Assembly: GCF_000218685.1 (NCBI RefSeq) | Contig: NW_006763300.1 | Coordinates: 899,447-963,446, forward strand | Origin: Serpula lacrymans var. lacrymans S7.9 | Taxonomy: Eukaryota; Basidiomycota; Agaricomycetes; Boletales; Serpulaceae | Direction: 5' to 3' | DNA length: 64,000 bases | In this document: positions 34,665-46,804 of the stretch, piece after piece | How the letters are laid out: the number at the start of each line of letters is the position of its first letter | Numbering within the stretch: the first letter of the stretch is position 1 | Program-made: the position numbers and the translations under genes | Notes under the pieces: model-generated | What the model saw: the letters and a program-made list of their open reading frames with translations, nothing else | Told to the model about the DNA's origin: nothing | The model's database searches: none

Positions 34665-37600
34665 CTAGTAATCATCAAGGTCCACGGGCCTGACAGTTTG
34701 CATCCTCTCCACCACTTCACGGAACTCCGTCTCTGCAAAAGCAGCAGCTTCCTTTGCCACGTCGAGTTTCATATGAAGCTCGTCAGCGGTCATAGTCCTG
34801 GAAGCTCCATCGTCTTCAACCACTGCGATGTTATCAAAGCGCCGTAAAGTATTGCCCACACGAGGCATGAAACCGTGCCGGTCCCATCCATTGTCGTTGA
34901 AAGAGAGAACAGCCCGTACAGCTGCTGTGTTGATGTCACGGTGAAGTTCTTCCAGCTTGGACAATTGAACTTCCATCCACCTTGCCCGACGTTCCAAGGC
35001 TAAAGTTAATGCTGCTACTTCATCCTCTTTTCCAGAAGCATCATCGCCTCCGTCATCGAGAAAATCATCTCCTTTCAACATGTCACGCAGGACACCGTCA
35101 AACGATGAACTATCATCCCATGTCGTTCGAGGTAACAGGCGTAATAGATCCGAAATAGTCTGTGTCAAGGTTTCTAGGAGCTGCTGGAATGAAGAGACTG
35201 CATTATCTATGGATCCTGAGGGCATGTTGTTCGCAAAAGAGCCTCCACCGACCGACAGTGCAGATAAGGCATGAACCAAAGGCCCATATTCAAGAGGCAT
35301 CTTGGCAGCAGGATTCACTTTGTGAAGATCAAAGAACGAATGATTGGGAAGGTCCATGCTAGGATTCTTGACATCAATTTCATCGAGTAAATCAGCGACA
35401 GAAGTCGGTTCGATGGGTGTGAGTGGATCAACAGATCGAGCCCTTGAATTGTTGGTGCTAGAACTTGCAGTATTGCCAATCTTCCCATGAGTGAATGGAG
35501 CATCTAACACTGACGCAGAGGGAACCGCGGGGGACTCCTCGGCTACAGCACCGTCTTCCTTGGGGATGCGGATGGGCCTGGTGACTGGTTTGTTCTTCTT
35601 GGGCATTTTGGAAAGAATAGGAGCTTGTATAATAGATTCTGGCGTTCGTGCAGTGGTGGAGGGTTGTTTGGATGGAGGCAGCTTCTGAAGTGTGGTAGTT
35701 CCACGCTCAGCCTGGATGCGAGGAGTTTTTGGATCACCGGACTGTTTAGCGGCCTTCGCTGCTTTCGCTTGATTATCCTTTTCCTTCTCTACTGCCTTTT
35801 CTCTCTCCACCTTCGCGAGCCTCTCTGTCTCCAACTTTTCCCGCATAATTCTTTGCTTCTCAGCGAGCTCTTTCTCAGCCCTCTCTTTATCCTGTCTTTC
35901 CTTCTGGGCCAAATCCTCAGCTGCTTTCAAGGCTGCAGCTTTCTCTTTTTCCACAGCTTTCTCTTGAGCGAGTCTGGCTTTCTCAGCTACTCTAGCAGCA
36001 GCTTTCTCCTGAGCAATTTTCTGCCTTTCTGCAGCTCGTTCGGCGGCTAGGGCCTTTTTTGCCGCTTTGCGTTCTGCCCGAGCCTGCGACGTAGGATCCT
36101 CGGTAGGTGATTGGCTTTCAGTTAAGGCAGACGGGCGTTGAGAGATAGCTTCTGCGCTTAGCGCAGGAAAGTCTGAGGAAGACAATGCGATAGATGGCGA
36201 AGGAGAAATAGAACATGGAGCTTCAAATAAAAAGGATTTGTGACCGAAGAGAAAAGGAGTATCGTCAGCAGACGATCAACTAGGCCTAGACATGAAAAAA
36301 GGAGGGATGAAGCGCATGCATGGCATTGGTCTTGAGAGTCGGGCTCAGATAAGAGCGATTGACATTATAGTTCATGGCATGCAAAGCGCAGCGGAATCCT
36401 CAAAGGAGACGAAAGATGATGACGGAGAGAAGATGACCGCGCCATCCCATTGTGATGATAAATTAAGGCCGATAATAGTATTTCCGCACTGAGAAAGTAC
36501 GGTACTTGGTACTCTGACCTCCCTCCCCAGAAATATACTTAGAAAGGACTCACCTTGTGATGCTGTGCTTAATCGAGGCATGTCCCCACTGTTTGCGGGA
36601 CTACCTGGTTTACCAGAAATACTGGTTCCTAGGATTGGGGTAACCGGGATACCGGGAGGAAAGTTGAGGCCGGGTGGTGGCCCATAAGTTAAATGAGAGG
36701 GCGAGGATGTATGACTTTCAATGGTGGATGAGGGAATATTGGTAGAACTGGCGTTTGACGGTAGTGCAGAGGATACCACTGGCGATGCTAACCTTGCTGA
36801 CATGATTGCGGGATCGTGAAACGGCTGGTTGGCAGCGTACTTGTACTCCGTAGCTTGATTGAATACAAGAGAGGGACACAACACAGTATAGGACGATCAA
36901 CGCATATGCAAGAAAGATACAATAGACGGTTAGCGACATATTACAGACGAAACAACAGAATTCCACCTACCAATGAGACCACTGCGAACGGATGGGGTCC
37001 TGTCCCGACTAGACTGAATCAGTTCTCGAAGTTGCGCCTCACTCACACCAGTACCAGTATCAAACTGTTGGAAACGGTGGTGCTGTTGGGGAGAATACGA
37101 GATTGGTGCATGTTGTGCAAGGGGAGACCCTACATTTGGGCTTGTTTGAGAATAACTGTGGTATATAGGCAGTTGCCATTGCGGTTGTGACGATGGTGTA
37201 GAAGAGTCGGGAAAAAATGAGTGAGGACTATCACTTCTACTGAGCGGCGAAGATGCATTAAGCGATGAGGCAGCGACGGTCGATCCCTGACGTCCCCTGG
37301 CAAAGTCGAACCTTGATACTTTTCTTTCTTCGTCAGGAGTTGACTGTGATGATTTCCTCAAATCTGGTGTAGAGTTATAGTTTGTGGTCACGGACGCATT
37401 TTCACCTGCATCTGCGAACGGATTAAATGACCCTGTATAATTGGAGTTTCCCGTGGGCTGCTTTTCAATCGGTGTGGAACGCATGGAGAGCGGATCGTAA
37501 ATAGGACGAGCAGAACTTTGTGAAAATCCCAGTCCTGGCGGGACCATAACTGTACGTGGAGGCTGTTGACCGGGGGTCTTGAGAGCAGGAAAGGCTTCAA

Positions 37601-39674
37601 CAAAATTGCCACTGAATGGGACGTTCGCTTCTGACTCAAAATCAAGCAGCGTTAGATCAACATCGTCTCCAGCAAGCTTCGGGTCTAAATTGAAACTGAA
37701 ACCGCCAAACTCGCTATCGTCCCCACTCAAAGTCTGCAACGTACGATCGAAATCTGGAAATGGACTTATAACCGTTACAGGAACAACCGATTCACGACGT
37801 GCTTTGACGTCGTCAAGAAGGGCTCGGGCGGCGATAGACATCTGATATGATGATTGGGAGGACTGAATGGACTGTGGTGCGACACCATCCGTGTTAACTG
37901 CTTTACTAGGTGCTGGGAGACCTGGAGGAACATCCGGGATACTAGGAGGCACAGAAGGTACAGAAGACTGTACCGAGACAGTAGACTGGGGACGAGGTGC
38001 AGGTGAAGGTGGTAGATCCTGTGAACCTGACCCAATATCAAACTCGATGGCAACAGAGGAAGTGGGTGACCGCGGAGGTAGTGGGACATGAGACTCCTTC
38101 TGGCGTAGAGATTTCACGTCAGGAGGAGTTGCAGGACGTTGAGGTAACAGTGGGGCTGCAGGAGTAGAAGGGCGTGAAGAGGACGCCACCGAAGGAGCTT
38201 TTGTGCTTCCAGCCACAGAACCACCTTTCCTATCATGATGCCCTCGGGTAGACGGTCGAGGTTCAGCAGCAATGTGATGTGCACTACTCGTCGCATTACG
38301 ACCCTGTCGTGGCACACCGGCTCCACGCCGCGATGATCTTGGTATGGCACTTGAATGGTGACCAGAAACGTGAATATTATTATGCAATGCTGGAGAAGTA
38401 TTCGCAGCTTGTGCTACTTTCTGACCCCAAGCAGCCGTGCGAGGCAAGGCTAGAAGGATTCTTATAAGATATAATCCCATGACTGAAAGACGGTGAGAAT
38501 TACCATCGGATTCGTCTAATTTTTTCGCCGAGTGCAAGACCCTCGACCTATGTTCGCTGTCCTTCATGGTATGCTTCCTAAATTAAAAAGTCAGAAAAGG
38601 TAAACAAAGGTGCTGAAGTAGAAGTAGACATACAGAGTTGTCAAGTCTTCCTTCGTAAAACAGTCCTTCTCGTCCCCCCATTCATGAAGGTTCATGCAAC
38701 TGTGATCGGAACAAGACACTCCGCGTAGAAAAGCCATACAATACTTTGTAGTACCATAGCTGGTTCGCACAACTTCTCGACCACCACCTGGAGATGGAGT
38801 CCCATCCACGGCCGCAATGCATCGGGCAGCATCCTCGCGTCGATGATACGTTATATACAGACCAACGACGGGATTGCCACCTCCAGGAGGTGTGCGCTTC
38901 ACTAAGAGAATCTTGGATATCTTGCCATACTGGCCAAAGTATTCATTGGAGCGTAAAGTAGGTATGAGCTGTACCAACCACACCGTTAGCGAGCAGCGAC
39001 GCTCAAAGAAGCATAAGCTTACCTCTTCCTTTGCAAATCTGGGACCTATTCCCACCACATAAACAACGTTGCGCTGAACCACCCGAACATTGGCTAGTTG
39101 GCGTCTTCCCAATGCTTCCAGATCTTTTCGTTCACGCTCCCTTTGTTTCTTCTGCTGGGTCAAACGCTTGTGACTAAAAAAGACGAGAAAATCAAAAGGC
39201 AAGTTCACGACCCAAATATTGAAGTAAGACGTACTCCTCCTTTGCAATAGCCTTAAATTGAACAGCTTCGTCAGTATACTCTCTACGGCACGCAGGACAA
39301 CGTCCGTTGAGGTTCTCCTTTATATGATGCCAACAAAACCGGCATATCTATTGAAATATGGATGAGAAACGTCTACCCGCGCATGGTAGTAATAAGCACA
39401 TACTTGGTATCCGCATACACAGGGTTTGAAATTAAGGTCGGAGATATCCATCTCCTCGAGACACAAAGGACATTCAGCATCTTCCTGCAAATATCAGGGC
39501 GATCAGCCAACACAGATCACCAGACACTACAGAAGAACTTGCCACATCGTCGTCGCTCCAATACGCGTCCTGGACCCCAGCCAGTACATGAGACTTGGAT
39601 TGGGGAGTAGAAAACCCGGCATGAATGACAGGAGCTGGTAAGGATGGATGGCCGTGGGATCTTGTTGTGGACAT
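34665..39674 (-). CDS. NOT4: CCR4-NOT E3 ubiquitin ligase NOT4/MOT2
   Basis: Not4 is the RING E3 ligase of the CCR4-NOT complex and acts in mRNA turnover, translation quality control and transcription. The start at 39674 (MSTTRSHGHPSLPAP) precedes a C4C4 RING: ECPLCLEEMDISDLNFKPC, CGYQ, ICRFCWHHIKENLNGRCPAC (about 39250-39525). Then come RNVVYVVGIGPRFAKEE and the RRM (LRSNEYFGQYGKISKILLVK, about 38750-39090), ending in a CCCH-like CMAFLRGVSCSDHSCMNLHE. The remaining ~1,000 residues are Ser/Pro-rich and disordered, with a long Ala/Glu/Lys/Arg coiled-coil block coded at about 35750-36090 and a charged helical C-terminus ending in VDLDDY. It is much longer than yeast or human Not4. The intron after the first exon has either a GT donor at 39545 or a GC donor at 39542; both keep the frame. 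It is divergent from the DEAD-box gene. Confidence 0.92.
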
Positions 39675-39965
39675 TGTGATGAACGTTCTGGATGATATGA
39701 GATGTAGAATACGGCAAGTTCAAGGGCACAGACAGGCAGCAGGCAAAAGTCGAAACGAAGAGGGAGGTCAACGCGACTTCGAGCACAATGAGGCGACACA
39801 CATAAAATTCTCACACACCCTTGTTGAGACGTATTTGGCATTAGTGGCTGTAAGAATAATTTGAAGTTTCATAAAATAATTATTTATATAAACAAAAGTA
39901 TCTTTTCGTTTGGTATCACGCGCGTGCTTGTAGTATCATTTTCACGGTATTCACTGGCAGAGCAG
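39675..39965. promoter_or_regulatory. Divergent intergenic promoter region
   Basis: Only about 290 bp separate the ATGs of NOT4 (minus) and the DEAD-box helicase (plus), so both promoters must lie here or overlap the genes. An AT-rich block (AATAATTATTTATATAAAC) lies at about 39876-39896. I cannot assign specific factor sites. Confidence 0.5.
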
Positions 39966-42156
39966 ATGCAATCCTGGGCCAGATTCCTTTACCCGCATCT
40001 GAAACTCAACGTCGCACGTAACAGCACCAGAACACACATTCGATCCATGCAGGTAGCAGCATCTACGACGGTTGGCAGTAAAGCTAGACGCTCTGCCACC
40101 CGGCCCCATCCACCACAAACAGCACCGAACCAGACTAATGGACAAGGCGGACAAGTTGATGCAATGGACACGAGTCGAACACACCTCTCGACTATGAGAT
40201 TTCGAGATGCCCCTATATCTAACGCGTCCAAGGCAGGTATCAAGCACGAGTGCGTACTTTTACCACCAGTTGCTGGTCATGTTCAGGTCCATGGACTATA
40301 TTGAAAGCTACGCAGATTTTTAACAGACGTTCAAGGTAAGATGTCAGACGCTGTACGGATTTCCATGCGCCGTTGCTGACTGTTTTACACCTGAAGAGGC
40401 CACGCTCAAGGTTAGTCGCCTGTTCAGTTGTAGGTCACTGCAGTTATTGACCTGGCTGGATAGCTTGGTTTGAGTGGCATAGACCTTCTTGTGCAGGCTA
40501 AGACGGGAACAGGTAAATCTTGTTATATCCCATAAATCTGTTCCATTCTCATGCGTGCAACCGCGGAATTATAGGAAAAACTGTCGCATTCCTTCTCCCT
40601 GCTATAGAGCGACTCGAAAAGCAAAATTTACCACAGGATAAGATATCCATTCTTGTTATTTCTCCTACGCGTGAACTGGCACTACAAGTATATAACCCTT
40701 CTCGCTTTACAGAAAGCTGAATAATAATGCGCTCGTGTGTTACTCTAGATCGAGAAGGAAGCCCGAGATTTAATTGCTCATCGCCAACTATGTGTTCAAA
40801 ATGCCATCGGTGGTACAAAGTTTGTGATTAATTACAATTACCATCTTCTACTATAACTATTCCTTAGTATCAACAAGGAAAAAAGTCGTATATTTTCCCA
40901 GCGCTGTGACATTCTTGTTGCTACTCCCGGCCGGCTTATTGATCACCTACAGTCCAACAATCTGAAACCGCGTCTAAGCAACCTCCAGACTCTCATATTG
41001 GATGAAGCGGATCGCTTACTCGACCAAGGCTTCAAACGCGATCTTGAAACAATCTTCTCTTTTCTCCCTGATCGAAGACACGTTCCGCGACAATGTATGC
41101 TTTATTCCGCCACATTGAGCCAGGAGATCAAACAGGTATAGTACAGTTTATATTAACTTTCATTTAACTCTACTTATCAAAGTATAATTCATCGTTTTAC
41201 TCAGATTGCCTCATTATATCTCCACTCCAATCATAAGTTTGTATCAACTTTAACGGAAGGCGAAACTAATACCCATAAACACGGTAAGTATATTTCTATA
41301 TTTATGTCTATTGTTACTGATATACTCTTGATATAAGCTGCTCAATTCTACGCTATCGCACCAATGTCTGATATCCACCCTGCTACAATTTCCATTCTGT
41401 TGTCCGACGCTGCGGCTCACCCTGGTTCTTCAAAGACTATTATCTTTTGTACAACCGCTCGCGCCACAGCATTTGCAGCTGAAGTTGCCCGCCAAGCAGG
41501 TGGTTCGCAAATGCCCCAAGTGTTCGAAATCCACAGTCGCATGTCGCAAAATGCCCGCATCAAAAGTGCAGACGCGTTCAAGAGTGCTACCAGCGCCGTT
41601 TTGTTCAGTTCCGACGTTACCGCGAGAGGAATGGACTTTCCTGGGTAAGTGAACGAGATAGATTGAGTGTTTCTTGACCGATCATCTTTGTAGCGTGACA
41701 CTCGTCCTTCAAGTTGGTCTGCCAAGTTCTGCCGAACAGTATATTCACCGTCTAGGACGTACAGCCCGTGCTGGTGCGGGTGGCCGAGGTATACTCTTGC
41801 TATCTCCTCCAGAAACTTATTTCCTCGCGAAGCGTGAGATGAGCGCTCTGCCAATTACGCCATACACGTCAACCTTGTCTCTCGACGAGTTACGCACTGT
41901 AACCAACACTGTAACTACTGGCCTTGACCCGAAGATCAAAGGACAAACCTATGCCGCATGGCTAGGGTTTTACAAGAGCTACTGCAAGCCAATGAAGTGG
42001 TCACCCGCGCAGCTCGTTATAGAAGCTAACAAATATGCACGAGAAGTGTTAGGATGGGAAGGGAAGCTCCCACCTCCCCTTGCCAGGAGAACGGTTGGCA
42101 TGATGGGCCTAAAGGGCGTACCTGGACTCAATATTGTCGCGAAGCTAGAAGATTGA
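39966..42156 (+). CDS. MSS116: Mitochondrial DEAD-box RNA helicase, MSS116-like
   Basis: This is an ATP-dependent RNA helicase of the Mss116/CYT-19 type, which in fungi aids intron splicing and RNA folding in mitochondria. The start at 39966 gives MQSWARFLYPHLKLNVARNS, a basic, hydroxylated leader suited to mitochondrial import. Conserved motifs in order: Walker A AKTGTGKT (split by an intron at about 40512-40574), PTRELALQ, GGTN, TPGRLIDHL, the DEAD box LDEADRLLDQGF, YSATL, IIFCTT for motif IV, VLFSSDVTARGMDFPGV and YIHRLGRTARAG. The C-terminal extension (WSPAQLVIEANKYAREVLGW) resembles the Mss116 C-terminal region. About eight short introns interrupt the gene. Upstream in-frame codons to 39861 exist but lack an ATG. 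Orthology to MSS116 rather than another mitochondrial helicase is inferred from the C-terminus. Confidence 0.9.
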
Positions 42157-42395
42157 CAGATAGGTTCGTAAAATGTGTGCCCACCACAATCAGTCTTGGT
42201 ACAGTCTCAATGGACTCGACATAGAATGCACTTATTATAGTGTAATAGATTGCTCGTGTTTTCCTTCCCATCAATAAATCACCATTCTTACGCTGGAATT
42301 ATGTTTGCTACATGGTATGAGCTAAAGCATGATGATTGAGATATTTACACGAGATCTGAGAGAATTACTGCTATGAAACCATTTACTGAAACAAG

Positions 42396-42969
42396 TTAGA
42401 AGTCATCGTCGTCAAAATCCCGTCTGCGTTGGTACTGTCACAAAAATATCAGCACTGCACACGAATTGTTTGCGACACAGTCAATGTATTCTCACCACTA
42501 TAGTTGTCTTCTTTGTCGTTGTCTTCGACTGCGCTTCCTCCATCTATGGAAAAGATAGCCTCAGCATAGTCCCACCACCATACACTTGGAAACCTACCTG
42601 CTCTAATAGATCTATCAACTGTTGCTCACTCACCCGACCACGAAGTTGTCCCGATTGTGCCATTCGGAGAAGAACAGCCTCAATTTGTCGGGATCTTTCT
42701 GGACTGACAAGTGCGATGCGAGATACTGCAGAGATCGTGGAAGCGGAACGGGGCAACATCGCATCAAAAGTCAGACATTATCTTACGGTCAGCATGGAAC
42801 AACATCATGGACAGAACTTCAAGGACGTACACCGCTCCCGTGCAGCAGTGTCCAGTACAGTTGCCATCATGTCTCTCCTCATCTCTTCCTCTGCGACGCG
42901 CTTTGCTTCCTCCTCAGCACCATTTTGCGGCGATGATGCACCCTTCGGGATTTGACTGAGACCCTCCAT
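42396..42969 (-). CDS. PDCD5: PDCD5 / DNA-binding TFAR19-related protein
   Basis: Four exons (42831-42969, 42598-42725, 42496-42543, 42396-42434) give 117 residues, the usual size. The PDCD5 core is plain: MRRDMMATVLDTAARERLSR, IALVSPERSRQIEAVLLRMA, QSGQLRGRVSEQQLIDLLEQ, then a short Lys/Thr linker and the acidic tail YQRRRDFDDDDF. The family is a compact helical bundle found from archaea to humans; in eukaryotes it is linked to apoptosis and chaperonin/tubulin regulation. The start at 42969 (MEGLSQIPKG) is the first in-frame ATG; an additional upstream exon cannot be excluded. It is convergent with the DEAD-box gene 240 bp away. Confidence 0.93.
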
Positions 42970-43363
42970 ACGATATGATTGACACTAGGTAGATTCCAGC
43001 AGTTTATGTGACTTAGCGAGTGGCCACTGGATATCGCAGAGCAATTTGGAAGATTGTTTTACTTCAGCTATCGTGGACTCGGGGCGGCAAAGTCCGACAT
43101 CTTTCTTAAGACGATAATCAGAGATTCAACAAAAACTATAAGTAAGTACGTATATTTCTAGAGCAGTGCATTGTAAACTAAACGGTATCCATCATGATAG
43201 CACCCAACAAGCGTAGATTAGAACAATTTGACACGATGTCAATCAGTACAATATATACCACTAAGCTACAAACATGGAGAGAATACAACAAATGGAACAT
43301 ATCACTACATACTGAAGATAGTCGTAAAAGGGCGATTCAAATTCTTCATGGGACTGTAAAACC
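42970..43363. other. Intergenic, PDCD5 upstream region
   Basis: About 390 bp with no supported gene. A plus-strand ORF at 43194-43421 runs antisense into the cupredoxin gene and has no support. Confidence 0.4.
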
Positions 43364-44668
43364 TCAAATCATCAACCCAAGAATAACGCTGACCAACATC
43401 ACCATGGTGCCTGCACCGTGACTAAGTTGGATTGCGCTATTAGTTTGTGTTGGAGCAGCAGCTGAGCTGGATGAGCTTGCAGTGCCAGTGCCATTCAGTT
43501 GCTTTGCACGAGCCTGGAAGGCGCCAAAGTTGTTCGCGCCAGACTCCACAGCGTTTACGGAGAATACCATTCCTTGGCCGCAGTGGCCACTTTGCTTGCA
43601 ATACACCCAGATAGGAGAAGTCTGAGAAATGATGAGATCAAAATGATTTAATAGGTAAATCCAGTATAAACACTTACATCGTTGACTTTAACAGTGTAAG
43701 TCGGGAAGGTCGTGGCATTGGCGGAAACTGGCATGCTATATGATATGTTGTTAGATTTATTTATTTTGTAAAACGATTGGTGACTCACAAGCCAGAATCA
43801 AATCCGATCTGTCCGTTTGTGGACGTCAGGGTTAAGGCGCGACAAGGATCTGCGAACGTAGATTGTGTAGCGGTATGGTTCTTCTGCATGAACTGGAATG
43901 TGACTGTGTCACCTGCTTGGGCAGTGATGTTCGAAGGAGTGTAGGTAAGATTTGGGCCACCGACAATGACTTTGTGGTCGGTACCCGAACCAGAGGTAGG
44001 AGAAGCAGATCCAGGGTAAGAACCATAAGTCGTAGTGACAGTCTGACCTCCAGAAACGGTAACAGTCGCAGTGACGGTAACAGCGCCAGAAGGAGAGGTT
44101 GCGGTGGCAGCAGATGCGGAAGTGGAGTTGGCCGTTGAGTTGCCCATAGCGGCAGCTTGGAAAGCGGCAAACTTGCTACCGGGATTGATCGCAAAGACCA
44201 TTCCCTTTTGACAATGACCAGATTGACGACAATAAACCCAGACAGGATCTGTGTTTTGCACTACATATTGAGCCGCGGGGAAAGGACCACCAGTGTTAGT
44301 GGCTGCTACGGGCATGCTGAAAGATTTCGATTGTCACCAACTGGCCCATATACAAAAAGAGGGTAGATACTCACAAGCCTGAGTCAAAGCCTCCCGGAGC
44401 CATGCTACAAGGACTTGCAAGTGTGGATTGGGTGGCGGTATGGTTTGCTTGCTTGAAAGTAAATAGCACAACATCACCAGGATTGGCATTCTGCACGTAA
44501 AACGGTAAGCTTCAGGCGCTGTAAGCGAGGTCAATAAAACACGCGCACCACAGACTGAGGATTGAACGCAAGCGGGCCTCCTCCAACTGTGACATTGAAC
44601 TGTGCTGCCTTCACCAGGGTTGCAGCCACAGAGACAGCGAAAACCGAGAAAGAAACTAAATTGAACAT
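43364..44668 (-). CDS. Secreted GPI-anchored double-cupredoxin protein
   Basis: This is an extracellular serine-rich protein with two plastocyanin-like domains. The start at 44668 gives a signal peptide (MFNLVSFSVFAVSVAATLVK-A). Domain 1 has NPGDVVLFTFKQANHTATQS, CSMAPGGFDSG and VWVYCRQSGHCQKGM. A Ser/Thr-rich linker (TVTATVTVSGGQTVTTTYG) follows. Domain 2 has ITAQAGDTVTFQFMQKNHTA, CRALTLTSTNG and WVYCKQSGHCGQGM. The His, Cys, His and nearby Met positions of a type 1 copper site look conserved in both domains. The C-terminus is Ser-rich followed by a hydrophobic tail (GAGTMVMLVSVILGLMI) typical of a GPI signal. Such proteins are common in basidiomycetes and often expressed during development or symbiosis; the role here is unknown. 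Short introns separate the domain halves. Confidence 0.9.
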
Positions 44669-45144
44669 TACTTCGTTGAACGAGTTTAAGGAAGAAACAA
44701 GGCGTCAAGCCGGGATAGTCCAGCTAGGAAATAGAAGAAAAATGTAAGACGCAGGAGAGAAGAAAGGGTGAAAAAAAAGAGTACTCTTTGAGGGTGTCCC
44801 TTTTATACGAGCCATTTGCGCCAAGTGTCAGATTTGAATTTCGAACAAAGAAAACTTAACGCGTCGACTGTTTAGAGCAAGCTTAAGAGCCACGTGGCTA
44901 TCCGATCGCACAATAGCGTTGTCAGGCATTGTTTCCTTTTTGGGAATAAGGTACCCACGGCGAGCTTAAAGGCTGAAGTGACTAGCTCAATCATTCTGCT
45001 TTCAAGTTCAAGAACGGAGCTGATTTGTTATGCTAAAGTGCTACAAGAAAATGTACATTGTACATGCCAAGAAAGAAAACATGTTAAATAAATAAATAAG
45101 ATGTTCTCTGGGTTACATTCCCGCAAACTGTAGTCCCGGCCCTA
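44669..45144. other. Intergenic, cupredoxin upstream region
   Basis: About 475 bp between the cupredoxin start and the T5orf172-type gene's stop. It holds the TATA-like box noted separately; no gene is supported. Confidence 0.45.
44801..44807 (-). promoter_or_regulatory. TATA-like box of the cupredoxin gene
   Basis: On the minus strand the sequence TCGTATAAAAGGGAC lies about 135 bp upstream of the cupredoxin start codon. A TATA box fits an inducible, strongly expressed secreted-protein gene. Position and sequence are seen; function is inferred. Confidence 0.5.
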
Positions 45145-46804
45145 TCAAACACAATCGGCGACGAAGCCACCCCATTTTTCAATCACCGGTTGAACGATGA
45201 GTTCCCATTCCCTCCCTTTGTAGCGACCATTCTCTGCTCGGGGGAATGTGAATATTTCCCTATGTACAGTTCCACCTAGAGAGATAATAAATTGTAATGT
45301 GGAAGACAGAGCATAATCACGAGCCAGAACTTACAGTCCAAACAAGGTTTCTTTGCGACCTTTTTTGCAGGACTTTTCGATTTTGCCGGAGAAGCGGAAG
45401 AGCCGTTAGTTTGTTTAACAGGAGTTTCGCAATTCGGGTACTTGGGGTCCAAATACGGGGCATAGGCCGCAAGATCAGCTAGTTCAAGGTGTACTAAACG
45501 CTCCAGTCTATGGCACAATGGTCCTTTCTCGCCTGCTTTGATCCTGCCTTTCATGAGGCTGCCGCTCGAATTATCATCATCATCTTCCACGGTACCAGGC
45601 CACCAGCCTCGTAAAACCTGTTCCTTCGATCCACACTGTTTACCCCACTGGTCCAGGCGTTTCACGAGGTTTACCGCTCGTCCGACTTTAAGCTGAATAG
45701 ATCTAGGATTTTTGGGATCTAGATATTATCACTAACTATGAGCCGACGTGACCATTTTACGTGTTGCGCTTACCTCTGATCTCAAAGGTATATATGTAAC
45801 CTGCGACGTCCGAAGGCGACTGAGACTTTTCCATTTCAATTCTAAGAGCAATCTGGGTATCCTGTTGTAAATGTGTTGGTATCCAATCTAGATGATAGAG
45901 AACGAAATGTCAGAACGAAAGTTGAATAAACGACCGTAAAATCTGCTATGCCTTTGAATTCAATCCATTGTCCTGTCTTTGAAGAATAAAAGCCAGTTGG
46001 CTGGAGCAAATCCTGTCTATGATGATGGCAGAACAGTTCTACCTCATCATCGGGGATTAAATCAGATAAAGGGACTGGAACTTTGACCTGTAACAAGCAT
46101 CGAGGCCCCGCCCTAGTGTAGCCGCTACACTGTACTGTGTTTCTTCCTGGTGAAGACGAAGCTGGAGACACGGGGTTTGATATTGCTCTAAATCTACGTG
46201 GTGGAGTATGCAGTGCGGGAGGAGAGCCTGGTACAGATATGGAAGCGGGAGGGGAATAGAAAACTGGGGGACGTAATAGGCTCTCAGAATGTGGACGAGA
46301 AGGCGGCTTTGGAGTAGATGGGGGAAGGAGACTTTTATGGGGTCCGGTATCTACTGTAGATAAGGCATGTTGCATAGTAAGAGACTGTAGCCCCTTGTAG
46401 GGTGTTGGCATGGTCATGATGGGTGCAGGAGGTCGTGGAAGATGTGCAAGAGTAGGTTGGCCATCTTTAGGCGGTACCTCTTCATCCGATCGAATGGGTG
46501 CAGGAGGCTTTACAGTAGGACGAGACGCATAATGTGCAGGTGGCTCACCGCGTCGACCAGCGTTGAGTGCAAAATTGAGGACTGCACGCTCAGGGCTGAA
46601 TCCCCCTACGAACGGGTCTGACGCGTTATGAGGGCTTCCTTCGTTCTTCTTGGCCACTGGGGAAACAGTGAAATGTCCCGCAGCATCTGCACGATCAGGC
46701 AGGGCGCGACTAAGACCTTCGTTCTTCCCTGCTAGCGCGAGAGCATTAAAGCTTTCCACGAGATCATATCGTTTCTCTGGCCTTGGTGGTCGAGGAAGAT
46801 TCAT
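45145..46804 (-). CDS. T5orf172 / MUG113-type GIY-YIG domain protein
   Basis: The C-terminal part matches the fungal T5orf172 (DUF1766) domain, a GIY-YIG-like fold first named from phage T5: YIYTFEIR encoded near 45775-45800, then a long block starting VKRLDQWGKQCGSKEQVLRG and containing WWPGT, HRLERLVHLELADL, then CLDCGTVHREIFTF and EWELIVQPVIEKWGGFV. A Cys/His module precedes it (CSGYTRAGPRCLLQV ... FCHHH), probably zinc-binding. The first ~200 residues are Pro/Ser-rich and disordered. I chose the ATG at 46804 (MNLPRPPRPEKRYDLVES); the frame stays open further upstream but without an ATG. The stop is at 45145. S. pombe mug113 is upregulated in meiosis, but the biochemical function in fungi is unknown. 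It is widespread in basidiomycetes, so not a recent transfer here. Confidence 0.85.
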
